The notes under the pieces: generated by a model
Database searches by the model: none
What the model saw: the letters and a program-made list of their open reading frames with translations, nothing else
What the model was told of the DNA's origin: nothing
Program-made: the position numbers and the translations under genes
Shown here: in pieces, positions 29,316-39,528 of the stretch
Layout of the letters: every line of letters starts with the position of its first letter
Numbering within the stretch: position 1 is the stretch's first letter
Source: Marinobacter segnicrescens
GTDB lineage: Bacteria > Pseudomonadota > Gammaproteobacteria > Pseudomonadales > Oleiphilaceae
DNA: 46,659 nt
Assembly: GCF_900111555.1 (NCBI RefSeq)
Contig: NZ_FOHZ01000021.1
Coordinates: 1-46,659, forward strand
Direction of reading: 5' to 3'

Positions 29316-30154
29316 AGCGTAGCTCCTGCGGATAACCAGCCCACCAGGGTAATGATCAGGGCGAAAAGGGGAATGGCGGCGGTCAGGCTGTCAATCCGGT
29401 CCATAATACCGCCGTGGCCGGGCAGAAGCTGGCTGCTGTCCTTGATGCCGCGAAAACGCTTCAGCATGCTTTCGAGCAGATCCCCTACAACGGAAATCGC
29501 CGCCACCACAACGCTGGCCACCAGCAGCAACAGGATATCGGCCGTCTGGGCGCCTGCAACAAGCCCCGCCGCAATGGCCAGCAGGGCCACCGCCACCAGG
29601 CCACCCCAGACCCCGGCCCAGGACTTGCCCGGGCTGACACGGGGTGCCAGCTTGGCCTTGCCAAATGCCTTGCCGGAGAAATAGGCACCAATATCAGCCA
29701 CCCAGACCACCAGGAAGACATAGAGAATCGCCATCAGGCCGCTGTCCAGCTCGCCAAACAACAACGTGCCGTTGCGAAGGTGATTGAGGCCGACCCAGGC
29801 CGGCACCAGCACCAGAAGGCCCATCAGGCCCCTGACCACCGGGTTGCTCCAAAGGGCGCTGGCCCGCGGATACACGCGCACCATTTGCAGGGCCACCAGC
29901 CACCAGGCCAGGCCAAGCCACAGCAGCGGCAGGGTTGGCAGGTTATAGACAGCCACCAGGATCAGGGCCACCAGGGCACCGTAACCTGCGCGGGCCGGAC
30001 CACTGGTATAGCCGGCCATATTGGCCCACTCCCAGGCACCCAGGGTGATCGCCACGCCGGTAAATACGGCAAAGCCCAGCGGCGGCAGGAAGAAGATGCC
30101 GATGACGGCGATGGGCGCCAGGATCAGCGCGGTCAGAATTCGGGTCTTGAGCAC
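29312..30154 (-). CDS. cdsA: Phosphatidate cytidylyltransferase
   Basis: This 280-residue inner-membrane enzyme with about eight helices forms CDP-diacylglycerol from phosphatidate and CTP. The family signature is seen near the C-terminus: [20 protein letters not shown] followed by GIMDRIDS. It overlaps dxr by four bases. The gap to uppS is 128 bp, longer than usual in this operon. Confidence 0.95.
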
Positions 30155-30282
30155 GTCGCTATTCGCTCTTGTCCTTGGCTCAGTCTGTTTCTTGTTCTCT
30201 GGCGCAGGCCAGCCCCGATAGCCACCGGAGCCTGGCCAGCGAACCCGTCGGGAGCAGCCCGCAACGCCTTGTTACTGAGCAA

Positions 30283-31056
30283 TTATTGCTGGGCAGCCAG
30301 ACGCTGGTCCACCTGGTCGTCAGTCTGGCCAAACCGGCGCTTGCGCCGGGCGTAGGCCTCCAGGGCCTTGCGCATCTCGTCGCTGCGAAAATCCGGCCAG
30401 AACACCTCGGAGAAGTAGAACTCGGTATAGGCCAGATGCCACAACAGGAAGTTGCTGATGCGCTGCTCCCCTGCCGTGCGGATCATCAGGTCCGGCATGG
30501 GCAGATCACCAATGGACAGGTACTGCTGGACGAGGTCGTCAGTAATGTCCGACGGCGTCAGTTCACCGGCTGCCACCCTGGCCGCGACCTGACGGGTCGC
30601 CTGGGTGATGTCCCAGTGGCCTCCGTAATTGGCGGCAATCACCAGGGTCATCAGGGTATTATCCCGGGTCAGCTCTTCCGCCCTCGCCATGTGCTCCTGC
30701 AGCAAGGGGGTGAAAGCGCTGCGATCACCGATAATACGCAGGCGGATGTTGTTGCGGTGAAGCTTTTTAACTTCCCGTTCCAGCGCAAACAGGAACAGGC
30801 GCATAAGGGCGGACACTTCGTCCTCCGGCCGTCGCCAGTTCTCGCTGGAGAAGGCGAACAGGGTGAGCACCTCCACCCCTTCCCGGGCGCAGGTCTCAAC
30901 CACCGACCGCACCGAATTCACGCCCGCCTTGTGGCCAGCCACTCCGTTGAGCCGCCGGGCCTTGGCCCAGCGGTTATTGCCATCCATGATAATGGCGACG
31001 TGACGCGGAACCTTGCCGGCTTCTACCGGTATTTCCGCTGTTACTGAATCCGTCAT
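30283..31056 (-). CDS. uppS: Undecaprenyl diphosphate synthase
   Basis: This 257-residue cis-prenyltransferase makes the C55 lipid carrier for peptidoglycan and O-antigen. The catalytic Asp25 is in IIMDGNNRWAK, and the family signature DLMIRTAGEQRISNFL is near residue 195. It lies between frr and cdsA as usual. Confidence 0.96.
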   Translation of the reverse strand: MTDSVTAEIPVEAGKVPRHVAIIMDGNNRWAKARRLNGVAGHKAGVNSVRSVVETCAREGVEVLTLFAFSSENWRRPEDEVSALMRLFLFALEREVKKLHRNNIRLRIIGDRSAFTPLLQEHMARAEELTRDNTLMTLVIAANYGGHWDITQATRQVAARVAAGELTPSDITDDLVQQYLSIGDLPMPDLMIRTAGEQRISNFLLWHLAYTEFYFSEVFWPDFRSDEMRKALEAYARRKRRFGQTDDQVDQRLAAQQ

Positions 31057-31094
31057 GCAGTCCCCTGGTACCGATCGGGCATTACTTCTGGCGG

Positions 31095-31652
31095 TTATAC
31101 CGCCATCAGGTCATCTTCCTTCGCCTTGAGCGCCTTGTCGACCTCGACAATGTACTGGTCAGTCAACTTCTGGATCAGGTCTTCACCGCGACGCTGGTCG
31201 TCTTCGGTGATTTCCTTTTCCTTTTCCAGCTCTTTCAGGTCGTTATTGGCGTCACGACGGGCATTACGGATACCTACCCGGGCATTTTCCGCGTCGTGCT
31301 TGGCCTGCTTGACCATCTCCCGCCGGGTCTCTTCCGTCAGCATGGGCATGGGCACGCGGATGATGTCGCCACTGGTAGCGGGGTTCAGGCCCAGGTCGGA
31401 GGACATGATGGCCTTCTCGATGGTGGGAATCAGGTTCTTCTCCCAGGGTGATACGGTCAGGGTGCGGTTATCTTCGACGTTAACGCTGGCCACCTGTTTC
31501 AACGGTGTATCCTGGCCGTAATAGTTAACGTGCACACTGTCCAGGATCGCAGGGTGGGCACGACCTGTACGGATCTTGTTGAAGGCGGATGAAAGGGCCT
31601 CCAGGCTCTTCTTCATGCGCTTTTCGGCATCGGCTTTGATATCGTCAATCAC
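31095..31652 (-). CDS. frr: Ribosome recycling factor
   Basis: This 185-residue protein splits post-termination ribosomes with EF-G. GTG 31652 follows GAGGA by eight bases and gives exactly the standard length; the open frame reaching 31796 runs into pyrH and is not used. Conserved [11 protein letters not shown] and the charged C-terminal three-helix bundle are present. Confidence 0.96.
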   Translation of the reverse strand: MIDDIKADAEKRMKKSLEALSSAFNKIRTGRAHPAILDSVHVNYYGQDTPLKQVASVNVEDNRTLTVSPWEKNLIPTIEKAIMSSDLGLNPATSGDIIRVPMPMLTEETRREMVKQAKHDAENARVGIRNARRDANNDLKELEKEKEITEDDQRRGEDLIQKLTDQYIVEVDKALKAKEDDLMAV

Positions 31653-31767
31653 TTTGCGCGTCCTCGCTTGTCTGTTTGTCTCTGCCCATGCCAGTACGGC
31701 GTGGAGCATGAATTCGTCTGCCAGGGCGGTTTGTTCGCCATTGCGCCCTGATCGCTGGGCGGGGATC

Positions 31768-32496
31768 CTATTCGACGAGGGTCCCTTCCGGCTCACCGGT
31801 CACAATGCGGGTCAGCACACCCGGCGCAGTCATATTGAACACCCGCAGCGGCATGCCATGGTCCCGGGCCAGGCAGATGGCGGTCAGGTCCATCACGCCC
31901 AGTTTCTTGTCCAGAACCTCATCATAGGTCAGGCGGTCGTATTTGACTGCTGAAGGATCTGTCATGGGATCCGCGGAGTAAACGCCATCCACCTTGGTGG
32001 CCTTGAGCACCGCATCCGCCTCAATCTCGATACCCCGGAGACAGGCGGCGGAATCCGTGGTGAAGAACGGATTTCCGGTACCGGCGCAGAAGATCACCAC
32101 GTCGCCGTCCTTGAGGTCACGCACGGCCCGGCGACGGTCGTAATGTTCCACGATACCACTCATGGGAATGGCCGACATGACCCGGGTGCGGATGTTCGAG
32201 CGCTCGAGGGCGTCCCGCATGGCCAGCCCGTTCATGACGGTCGCCAGCATGCCCATGTGGTCACCGGTCACGCGATCCATACCGGCGGCGTTCAGGGCTG
32301 CGCCCCGGAACAGGTTACCACCACCAATCACCAGCCCCACCTGGACACCGATACCGATCAGGGCACCAATTTCCAGTGCCATCCGGTCGAGGACCTTGGG
32401 ATCAATACCAAACTCGTGCTCACCCATCAGGGCCTCGCCACTGAGCTTGAGCAGAACGCGCTTGTATCTGGGCTGGGTTTTGGATGATGCTGGCAT
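31768..32496 (-). CDS. pyrH: UMP kinase
   Basis: This 242-residue hexameric kinase makes UDP from [12 protein letters not shown] starts the nucleotide site, followed by GGGNLFRG and [16 protein letters not shown] 32496 has GAGGGG six bases upstream. The longer frame to 32649 lies in the tsf-pyrH spacer. Confidence 0.97.
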   Translation of the reverse strand: MPASSKTQPRYKRVLLKLSGEALMGEHEFGIDPKVLDRMALEIGALIGIGVQVGLVIGGGNLFRGAALNAAGMDRVTGDHMGMLATVMNGLAMRDALERSNIRTRVMSAIPMSGIVEHYDRRRAVRDLKDGDVVIFCAGTGNPFFTTDSAACLRGIEIEADAVLKATKVDGVYSADPMTDPSAVKYDRLTYDEVLDKKLGVMDLTAICLARDHGMPLRVFNMTAPGVLTRIVTGEPEGTLVE

Positions 32497-32636
32497 GCTG
32501 TTCCCCTCGTCGCTGGAGTTTCTGGGTGCTATGGACCTGTATCTGACATGCTCCTCATGCCCTGGCAAAAGGGGCATCTCAGATACAAGCCCGCCACGGC
32601 AGCCCGGGCGAACCCGCACTGGCGTGGCAGACTGAG

Positions 32637-32663
32637 GGGGCTCCGGCAAAAACCGGAGACCCC
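32637..32663 (-). terminator. Stem-loop in the tsf-pyrH spacer
   Basis: GGGGCTCCGG and CCGGAGACCCC form a near-perfect stem around a short A-rich loop (T-rich on the minus strand). No T run follows, so partial termination or RNA stabilisation between tsf and pyrH is likelier than full termination. Confidence 0.45.
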
Positions 32664-32700
32664 GTCGGAGCGATGAACACCGCCCCGGGGGTCAGCAGAC

Positions 32701-33570
32701 TCAGGCCTTGCCGGTACCGGCGGCGGCAGCCACCTCGGCAGCGAAGTCCACTTCTTCCTTTTCGATGCCCTCGCCCACTTCCAGGCGAACGAAGCCGACC
32801 AGCTCAGCGCCGTTGGCTTTCAGCAGTTCGCCAACGGTCTGGTCCGGGTTCTTCACGAAAGGCTGTTCTACAAGGCTGTTCTCCTTGAGGAACTTCTTGA
32901 TACGGCCGCCCATCATCTTCTCGACGATCTCGGCAGGCTTGCCTTCCATATCCGGCTGGGCCTTGATGATGTCCTTCTCTTTTTCGACTTCCTCGGCAGG
33001 CATGTCTTCCGGCTTGCCTACACGGGGGTTAACGGCAGCAGCATGCATGGCGACATCGCGGGCAATTTCCGGGTCACCAGCAGTCATTGCCACGACAGCG
33101 GCAATCTTGTTGGTGTTGTGCACGTAACCACCAACTACAGGGCCTTCTACCTTCACGATACGGCGAACGGTAATGTTCTCACCGATCTTCTGGACCAGCG
33201 CTTCACGCTTGGCTTCCAGGTCACCTTCCATCAGCTTGGCGACGTCAGTTTCGCCACGCTCGAAAGCAACATCCAGCACATCGTTGGCGAAGTTGACGAA
33301 GTTGTCGTCACGGGCCACGAAGTCAGTCTCGGAGTTCACTTCCAGGATAAAGGCGACGGTGTTGTCGTCAGAGATCTTCACCAGGGACACGCCTTCAGCG
33401 GCGGTGCGGCCGGCTTTCTTGGCGGCCTTCAGACCGGACGACTTGCGCAGCTCTTCAATTGCAGCTTCAACACTGCCCTCAGCTTCCACCAGTGCCTTCT
33501 TGCATTCCATCATGCCAAGGCCGGTGCGCTCGCGGAGCTCTTTGACCATTGCAGCGGTAATAGCAGCCAT
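32701..33570 (-). CDS. tsf: Elongation factor Ts
   Basis: This 289-residue protein exchanges GDP for GTP on EF-Tu. The N-terminal UBA-like signature [20 protein letters not shown] and the core [14 protein letters not shown] are seen. ATG 33570 has GAGGA upstream; a TTG two codons earlier is also in frame. It is downstream of rpsB with a 131-bp spacer. Confidence 0.97.
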   Translation of the reverse strand: MAAITAAMVKELRERTGLGMMECKKALVEAEGSVEAAIEELRKSSGLKAAKKAGRTAAEGVSLVKISDDNTVAFILEVNSETDFVARDDNFVNFANDVLDVAFERGETDVAKLMEGDLEAKREALVQKIGENITVRRIVKVEGPVVGGYVHNTNKIAAVVAMTAGDPEIARDVAMHAAAVNPRVGKPEDMPAEEVEKEKDIIKAQPDMEGKPAEIVEKMMGGRIKKFLKENSLVEQPFVKNPDQTVGELLKANGAELVGFVRLEVGEGIEKEEVDFAAEVAAAAGTGKA

Positions 33571-33597
33571 GTTCAATCCTCTTAACAGTTAGAACCA

Positions 33598-33620
33598 GCC
33601 GGGCCCTGGTTGGGCCCGGC
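33598..33620 (-). other. GC-rich hairpin between rpsB and tsf
   Basis: A perfect nine-base stem GCCGGGCCC/GGGCCCGGC surrounds a five-base loop. It lies in the rpsB-tsf spacer and has no T run. It probably tunes read-through or mRNA stability. Confidence 0.45.
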
Positions 33621-33701
33621 GGTTGAATCCAGCGAAAGGGAGGCGGTTACCCTCGCCCCCCATTCAATCGGGTCAACGTGATAGCCGTATGACCAGCAGC
33701 G

Positions 33702-34454
33702 TTACTCGGCTGCGGGGGCTTCGCCGGCTGCAGGCTCTTCGCTGACTTCAACAAACTCGTCAGCAGCGCCGCCAGCCTGGGCAGCTTCGATGCAGGTGTC
33801 GGCAACGGCCTTCACGTAGATCTGGATGGCGCGGATGGCGTCATCGTTGCCCGGAATCACATAGTCAACGCCGTCCGGATCACTGTTGGTGTCGACAACG
33901 CCGATAACGGGAATGCCCAGCTTGTTGGCTTCCTTGATGGCGATACGCTCGTGGTCCACGTCGATAACGAACATGGCGTCCGGCAGGCCACCCATATCCT
34001 TGATACCACCGATAGAACGCTCCAGGCGCTCCATTTCACGGGTGCGGTCCAGGGCTTCTTTCTTGGTCAGCTTGTCGAAGGTACCGTCCTGGCTCTGGGT
34101 TTCCAGGTCACGGTAGCGACGAATAGACTGACGGATGGTCTTGTAGTTGGTCAGCATGCCACCGAGCCAGCGATGGTTGACGAACGGCTGACCGGAACGC
34201 TCGGCTTCTTCCTTGATGATCTTGGCGGCGGCGCGCTTGGTGCCGACGAACAGGATCTTGTTCTTGTTACCTGCCAGCTGCTCAATGAACTGCAGCGCAT
34301 CGTTCATGGCAGGAACAGTCTGTTCCAGGTTGATGATATGAATCTTGTTGCGGGCGCCGAAGATGAACTTCGACATTTTCGGGTTCCAGTAGCGAGTCTG
34401 GTGACCGAAGTGAGCACCTGCCTTGAGCAGGTCACGCATATTTACCTGAGCCAT
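33702..34454 (-). CDS. rpsB: 30S ribosomal protein S2
   Basis: This 250-residue protein starts [20 protein letters not shown] and includes [16 protein letters not shown] and [14 protein letters not shown], all S2 hallmarks. The C-terminus is Ala/Glu-rich. It is the first gene of the minus-strand run. Confidence 0.98.
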   Translation of the reverse strand: MAQVNMRDLLKAGAHFGHQTRYWNPKMSKFIFGARNKIHIINLEQTVPAMNDALQFIEQLAGNKNKILFVGTKRAAAKIIKEEAERSGQPFVNHRWLGGMLTNYKTIRQSIRRYRDLETQSQDGTFDKLTKKEALDRTREMERLERSIGGIKDMGGLPDAMFVIDVDHERIAIKEANKLGIPVIGVVDTNSDPDGVDYVIPGNDDAIRAIQIYVKAVADTCIEAAQAGGAADEFVEVSEEPAAGEAPAAE

Positions 34455-34803
34455 GATAGTTACCTTTTAGCTTCGGGTTAGTCCTCCACACGTCCGATTG
34501 CTCCAACCTGAGCGGCCTCCCGGCCATGAAACAGGCACCCTGGAACAACGTGCTGACGCGTGTGTGATTTTGCCGGCGCCCCGAGCCAGGCCCGGGTTCG
34601 CATTTCGGCGGCGCGTTTATACCATAAACCGGCCCGTTGAGGCCAGTCTTTCGTGCTTCCTTGTACCTGTGGAGGCAGCCCCTTAAAATAGGGACTTCGC
34701 CCCGCCTGCCCATGACGGCAGAGGCCGCAGCAGGTGCCATGCCGGTACCCGATAAACCAGTGCGGCCCCACCAGGCGACCCCATTCATTCAGCAGGAATT
34801 CCC
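34455..34803. promoter_or_regulatory. Divergent rpsB/map regulatory region
   Basis: The 349-bp gap between rpsB and map holds no gene. Minus strand: a TATAAA box at 34616-34621 followed by a GC-rich discriminator is a possible rpsB -10, but no good -35 is seen. It leaves a leader of about 150 bases, where S2 autoregulation is known in gammaproteobacteria. Plus strand: see the separate map promoter. Confidence 0.45.
34661..34689 (+). promoter_or_regulatory. Sigma-70 promoter candidate for map-glnD
   Basis: TTGTAC (34661-34666) and TAAAAT (34684-34689) are separated by 17 bases. Transcription would start near 34696, leaving a leader of about 108 bases before map. Confidence 0.5.
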
Positions 34804-35574
34804 ATGACTGTATCCATCAAGACACCGGACGAAATCGAGAAGATGCGTGTGGCCGGTCGCCTGGCGGCCGAGGTGCTGGAAATGCTCGACGAGCACGTCA
34901 AGCCCGGCGTTACCACTGAGGAACTCGACCGTGTTGCCCATGACTATATCGTCAACGAGCAGCAGGCCATTCCGGCGCCCCTGAACTACAAGGGATTCCC
35001 CAAGTCCATCTGCACCTCTGTCAACCATGTGGTCTGCCACGGCATCCCGACAGAAAAGAAGGTGCTAAAGGACGGCGACATCATCAATATTGATGTCACG
35101 GTGATTAAAGATGGTTACCACGGTGACACCAGCAAAATGTGGGTCGTCGGCAACCCCAAGCCGGGCACCGAGCGACTGATCCGAATTACCCAGGAGTGCT
35201 TATATAAGGGTATCGAGCTGGTCAAACCTGGCACCCGCCTGGGGGACATTGGTCATGTGATCCAGGAACACGCGGAGAAGCACCGCTATTCCGTGGTGCG
35301 GGACTTCTGTGGCCACGGCATTGGCAAGGTCTTCCACGAAGAGCCCCAGGTGATGCATTACGGCACGCCCGGCACCGGAATGGAATTGAAAGAAGGCATG
35401 ACCTTTACCATTGAGCCCATGATCAATCAGGGCAAGTACCACACCAAGGTGCTGGGGGATGGCTGGACCGCCGTCACCAAGGACCACAAACTGTCCGCGC
35501 AGTGGGAGCACACCATCCTGGTCACCGCGGATGGATACGAAGTGCTCACCAAGCGCAAGGAAGAGTCTTTCTGA
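34804..35574 (+). CDS. map: Methionine aminopeptidase, type I
   Basis: This 256-residue dimetal enzyme removes the initiator methionine. Metal ligands are visible in NIDVTVIKDGYHGDT (two Asp), CGHGIG, TIEPM and QWEHTI; the substrate His is in NHVVCHGIP. AGGA stands seven bases before ATG. The TGA stop directly abuts the glnD GTG. Confidence 0.97.
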   Translation: MTVSIKTPDEIEKMRVAGRLAAEVLEMLDEHVKPGVTTEELDRVAHDYIVNEQQAIPAPLNYKGFPKSICTSVNHVVCHGIPTEKKVLKDGDIINIDVTVIKDGYHGDTSKMWVVGNPKPGTERLIRITQECLYKGIELVKPGTRLGDIGHVIQEHAEKHRYSVVRDFCGHGIGKVFHEEPQVMHYGTPGTGMELKEGMTFTIEPMINQGKYHTKVLGDGWTAVTKDHKLSAQWEHTILVTADGYEVLTKRKEESF

Positions 35575-38223
35575 GTGGACACCACGGTTCTCACCTACCA
35601 GATCGCTAACGACCCGTCACCAGTGCGGTCCGCCCGGGAGCTGTTACGGGATGCGTACGAGGCCGACGCCGACGCTTTCCGCAGCGGTGCCGATGTTCGC
35701 GAACTGGTGAAGTCCCGGGCGGATACCGTGGACAAGGTACTGAGGACCATCTGGAACCGTTACGACTTTGCCCGCTCCCCGGACATTGCCCTGCTCGCGG
35801 TCGGCGGCTACGGCCGGGGGGAGCTGCACCCCCACTCCGATATCGACCTGCTGATCCTGACCCGCGATGGCATTGCGGACAGCTGGCACGATGACCTGGG
35901 CGCCTTCGTCACCCTGCTGTGGGACCTCAAGCTGGACATCGGCCACAGTGTGCGCAGCCTGGACGAATCCCGCCAGGCCGCCCGTGACGACGTCACCGTT
36001 CTCACCAACCTGCTGGAAACCCGCATGATTGCGGGTCCGGAAGAGTTGCGCACCGAACTCACCCGCATGGTCTACTCCGATGAAGTCTGCAGCGACCGCA
36101 GCTACTTTATCGCCAAGCGGGAAGAGCAGCTGGCCCGCCACCGCAAGTACAGCAACACCGACTACAACCTGGAGCCAAACCTTAAAGGCGCCCCTGGTGG
36201 CCTGCGGGATATCCAGAACATCGGCTGGATCACCAAGCGCCATTTTGGCCTGGACAGCATCGCCGACCTGACCCGGTTCAGCATTCTCACCCAGGAAGAG
36301 CACGACATTTTGCTCAAGGGCGAGACCTTTCTGTGGCGTCTGCGATACGGCCTGCAGCTGATTGCCGACCGCAACGAGAACCGGCTGCTGTTCGATCACC
36401 AGCGGGCCCTGGCGGATATGCTGGGTTACCGGGACAAGGGCCGCAAGCTGGGCGTCGAGCAGATGATGCAGGTCTATTACCGCACGGTGCTGGCCCTGTC
36501 CGAGCTGACCGACGTTATCCTGCAGTACTACGACGAGGCCATCCTGCAGCAGGACCAGGAAGCGAAGATCCAGCCCCTGAACCGCCGCTTCCGCATCCGC
36601 GACCAGTACATCGAAGCCATCAACACCCAGGTGTTTGCCTACGCCCCCTACGCCATCATGGAAATCTTCCTGCTGATGGCCCAGCACCCCTCCATCAAGG
36701 GTATACGGGCGTCCACCATTCGTGCCCTGCGGGCCCACCGGCACCTGATTGATGACCAGTTCCGAAACGACCTGGCGGTGACCTCCCTGTTCATGGAGCT
36801 GGTCAAGACGCCCCATCCCCTGGACGAAACCCTGGCCCACATGAAGAAGTACAACGTGCTGGGGCGCTACCTGCCGGAATTCGGCCAGATCATCGGCCAG
36901 ATGCAGTACGACCTGTTCCACATCTACACGGTGGATACCCACACCCTGAGGGTGATCCGCAACATGGTGCGGATGAACCACCCGGAAAGCCGCACCGAGT
37001 TTCCCCTGGCCTCGCGACTGGTGCACCAGCTGCCAAAACCGGAACTGCTCTACCTGGCCGGCCTTTACCACGACGTGGCCAAGGGCCGTGGTGGCGACCA
37101 TTCCGAGCTGGGCGCGGAGGACGCGGAAGCCTTCTGCCAGCGCCACCACCTGAGCGAGCGGGACACCCAGCTCATCGCCTGGCTGGTGGAGAACCACCTG
37201 CTCATGTCCATGACCGCCCAGCGCAAGGACATCTCCGACCCGGACATCATCAACGAATTTGCCCGGGCGGTGCCCAGCCAGGTCCACCTGGACTATCTGT
37301 ACGTGCTGACGGTTTGCGATATCAGCGCGACGAATCCCAAACTGTGGAATACCTGGCGGGCCTCCCTGCTGCGCCAATTGTACGTGGAAACCAAGCGGGC
37401 CCTGCGCCGGGGCACCGAGACGCCCTTCAACCGGGAAGAGTGGGTGCGTGCCACCCAGGCGGAAGCCCGGGGCATCCTCAATGCCCAGGGCGTTACCGAC
37501 GAACAGATTGACCGCATCTGGGACACCCTGGACGAGGAATACTTCCTGCAGGACTCCACCGTGGACATCGCTTGGCAGACCGCCGCCATTATCCGACATG
37601 GTGACGACCCCAAGCCGCTGGTGCTGATCCGTGACACACGGGGCGGGCCGACAGACGGTTACTCCCACATCGTCATCTATGTGAAGGACCGGGTAGCCCT
37701 GTTCGCGGCGACCACCGCCATACTGGAACAGCTCAACCTCAATATCGTGGACGCCCGCATCAGCGTGGCCAGCAAGGGGCCCTGGTCCATCAGCTCTTAC
37801 GTGGTTTTGGATGACCAAGATCAACCCCTTGGCAAGGATCCTGCCCGCAAGGAGCGCGTACGCCAACGGCTTGAGGAAGAACTGGCTGACCCTGACAACT
37901 ACCCGGAAATCATTCAACGGCGCACGCCCCGGCGGCTGAAGCATTTTTCGTTTCCTACCGAGATCACACTTTCTAATGATACCTATAATCAGCGCACGGT
38001 TATCGAAGTGATCACCCCCGACCGCCCAGGGCTGCTGGCCCGGGTTGGGCAGGTCCTGCTGGATCACCGGGTGCGGCTAACTAACGCCAAGATCGCCACC
38101 CTCGGCGAACGGGTAGAAGATGCTTTCTTTGTCACTGATGAGCATGGCTGGCCAATCCGCGACCCGGAAGTCTGCCAGGCCCTACAAGAAGACCTGCGTA
38201 TCATGCTGGATAACATTCATTGA
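35575..38223 (+). CDS. glnD: Bifunctional uridylyltransferase/uridylyl-removing enzyme
   Basis: This 882-residue sensor of glutamine modifies and demodifies PII. It has a nucleotidyltransferase motif GGYGRGELHPHSDIDL at 77-92, an HD domain (LYHDVAKGRGGDHSELG near 495) and two C-terminal ACT domains. GTG 35575 begins immediately after the map TGA. The TGA stop (38221-38223) lies inside the end of the adjoining IS200/IS605-type element, but the encoded C-terminus (RIMLDNIH) looks normal, so the insertion did not damage the protein. Confidence 0.97.
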   Translation: MDTTVLTYQIANDPSPVRSARELLRDAYEADADAFRSGADVRELVKSRADTVDKVLRTIWNRYDFARSPDIALLAVGGYGRGELHPHSDIDLLILTRDGIADSWHDDLGAFVTLLWDLKLDIGHSVRSLDESRQAARDDVTVLTNLLETRMIAGPEELRTELTRMVYSDEVCSDRSYFIAKREEQLARHRKYSNTDYNLEPNLKGAPGGLRDIQNIGWITKRHFGLDSIADLTRFSILTQEEHDILLKGETFLWRLRYGLQLIADRNENRLLFDHQRALADMLGYRDKGRKLGVEQMMQVYYRTVLALSELTDVILQYYDEAILQQDQEAKIQPLNRRFRIRDQYIEAINTQVFAYAPYAIMEIFLLMAQHPSIKGIRASTIRALRAHRHLIDDQFRNDLAVTSLFMELVKTPHPLDETLAHMKKYNVLGRYLPEFGQIIGQMQYDLFHIYTVDTHTLRVIRNMVRMNHPESRTEFPLASRLVHQLPKPELLYLAGLYHDVAKGRGGDHSELGAEDAEAFCQRHHLSERDTQLIAWLVENHLLMSMTAQRKDISDPDIINEFARAVPSQVHLDYLYVLTVCDISATNPKLWNTWRASLLRQLYVETKRALRRGTETPFNREEWVRATQAEARGILNAQGVTDEQIDRIWDTLDEEYFLQDSTVDIAWQTAAIIRHGDDPKPLVLIRDTRGGPTDGYSHIVIYVKDRVALFAATTAILEQLNLNIVDARISVASKGPWSISSYVVLDDQDQPLGKDPARKERVRQRLEEELADPDNYPEIIQRRTPRRLKHFSFPTEITLSNDTYNQRTVIEVITPDRPGLLARVGQVLLDHRVRLTNAKIATLGERVEDAFFVTDEHGWPIRDPEVCQALQEDLRIMLDNIH

Positions 38224-38400
38224 CTGCTCGCCCTTCTGAAGGAAGAGGATTCCCAATTCACAGAGAACCGGACAAGGAGACTGACTCCATGCCACTTACA
38301 TTCTCTCCAAGGGCTAACACCGCCAGCCCGGCGGCTTTAATGTTGATCGCGGCGTTCAGGTCGCGATCGTGTTTGGCTGAGCATTTCGGACACGTCCAGT
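38221..38400 (-). ncRNA. Predicted omega RNA (reRNA) of the TnpB element
   Basis: TnpB proteins use an RNA transcribed from the 3' end of tnpB through the element's right end; the guide is the flanking host sequence. Here the scaffold would be minus-strand 38400-38221 with its terminal hairpin at 38227-38247, and the guide would read the glnD 3' end. The 5' limit is a guess from known family members. Confidence 0.45.
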
Positions 38401-39403
38401 GCCGGATGTTCAGAGGCATGGAGTCCATCACAAAGCCGCATCCCGAACAGCGTTTGCTGGACGGGTACCACTGGCCAATCGCCACCACCTGGCGACCGGC
38501 CCAGTCAGCTTTGTATTCCAGTTGGCGGACGAACTCGCCCCAGCCGGCATCGCTGATGGATTTGGCCAGGGCCCGGTTGCGCAGCATGCTCTTGACATTG
38601 AGGGATTCGACGCAGATCACTTGGTTCTCGTTGACGATCTTGCGGGACAATTTGTGCAAATTGTCCATCCGACAATCAGAGAGCTTGGCGTGAATACGCG
38701 CCACCTTCATCCGAGCTTTGGCCCGATTCCGGGAGCCAAGCTTTTTCCTGCTCAGGCGCCGTTGCGCCTTCGCCAGTTTGGTCGCGTATTTCGCCGTATG
38801 GCGGGGATTGCCGACTCGGTATCCATCGCTGGTCACGAACAGGTCTTTCAGGCCCAGGTCTATGCCGGTCATTCTCGGAGTGACCGGCAACGTCCTTGGA
38901 TCAAACTCGCACAGGCAGGACACGAAATAGCGTCCGGCACTGTCTTTGGAAACCGTGATCGTTGTGGGTTCGCAGGGCAGGTCCCGACTCCAGCGAACCG
39001 CCAGCGGCTCTTTGGACTTGGCCAGGTACAACTGCCCATCCCGGTACTTGAATGCCGAACGGGTGAACTCCGCCGACTGGCGGTGCCGCTTGCTCTTGAA
39101 CCGGGGGTAACGAGCCCGACCCTCGAAGAAGTTTTTGAACGCGGTTTGCTGATGCCGGAGACATTGCTGCAACGGCACCGAGCTAACCCTACTCAGATAG
39201 GCCAATTCCGGGTCTTTCTTCAAGGCCGTCAGTTGGGCATTGGCTTGAATATAACCAATTGTTTCCTGGCGCTCATAGAAAGCATCAGTGCGATAGCGAA
39301 GCACCGCATTGTAGACGAAACGTAAACACCCGAACGTCCGAGCAAGAAGCTGTTCTTGCGCGGACGTTGGGTAGAATCGGTATTTGTAGGCACGCTTCTT
39401 CAT
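38258..39403 (-). CDS. tnpB: TnpB, RNA-guided nuclease/transposase accessory protein
   Basis: This is a 381-residue OrfB of the IS200/IS605 group. The helix-turn-helix N-terminus starts MKKRAYKYRFYPTSAQEQLL. The RuvC residues are Asp182 (GIDLGLKDL), Glu266 (VICVESLNVK) and the Asp of HDRDLNAAINI (345-355). A zinc finger is formed by Cys319, 322, 338 and 341. All catalytic residues are kept and the frame is intact, so it may be active as an RNA-guided nuclease. Without tnpA it cannot move by itself but could be mobilised by a related Y1 transposase elsewhere. Confidence 0.93.
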   Translation of the reverse strand: MKKRAYKYRFYPTSAQEQLLARTFGCLRFVYNAVLRYRTDAFYERQETIGYIQANAQLTALKKDPELAYLSRVSSVPLQQCLRHQQTAFKNFFEGRARYPRFKSKRHRQSAEFTRSAFKYRDGQLYLAKSKEPLAVRWSRDLPCEPTTITVSKDSAGRYFVSCLCEFDPRTLPVTPRMTGIDLGLKDLFVTSDGYRVGNPRHTAKYATKLAKAQRRLSRKKLGSRNRAKARMKVARIHAKLSDCRMDNLHKLSRKIVNENQVICVESLNVKSMLRNRALAKSISDAGWGEFVRQLEYKADWAGRQVVAIGQWYPSSKRCSGCGFVMDSMPLNIRHWTCPKCSAKHDRDLNAAINIKAAGLAVLALGENVSGMESVSLSGSL

Positions 39404-39528
39404 GGCTTACACAATAGCCATAAAACTGTAAAATAGAAATCAATCTAAAGGAGGCCGCGAGAACAGAGTCGGTTAGCACCGACACGCTATCCCCTCACCC
39501 AACGTGGGGATTTCTCGCAACGATAGCG

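Larger units (their letters stand above)
38220..39515 (-). mobile_element. tnpB-only IS200/IS605-type element
   Basis: It consists of one tnpB gene with structured ends and no tnpA. The 3' end (38220-38247) carries an imperfect hairpin (38227-38235 with 38239-38247) followed by AGCAGTCAA on the minus strand, typical of right ends of this group. On the other side two hairpins stand at 39468-39483 (GTCGGT/ACCGAC) and 39489-39511 (ATCCCC/GGGGAT). Such elements make no target duplication, so the left limit is uncertain by some 10-20 bases. The element splits glnD from dapC. Confidence 0.75.

Noticed and set aside
35644..38067. An 807-codon minus-strand open frame opposite glnD
   Set aside because: It is a shadow of a high-GC gene: glnD has full motifs in the other frame, and the antisense translation is rich in His, Gln and Gly with no domain.
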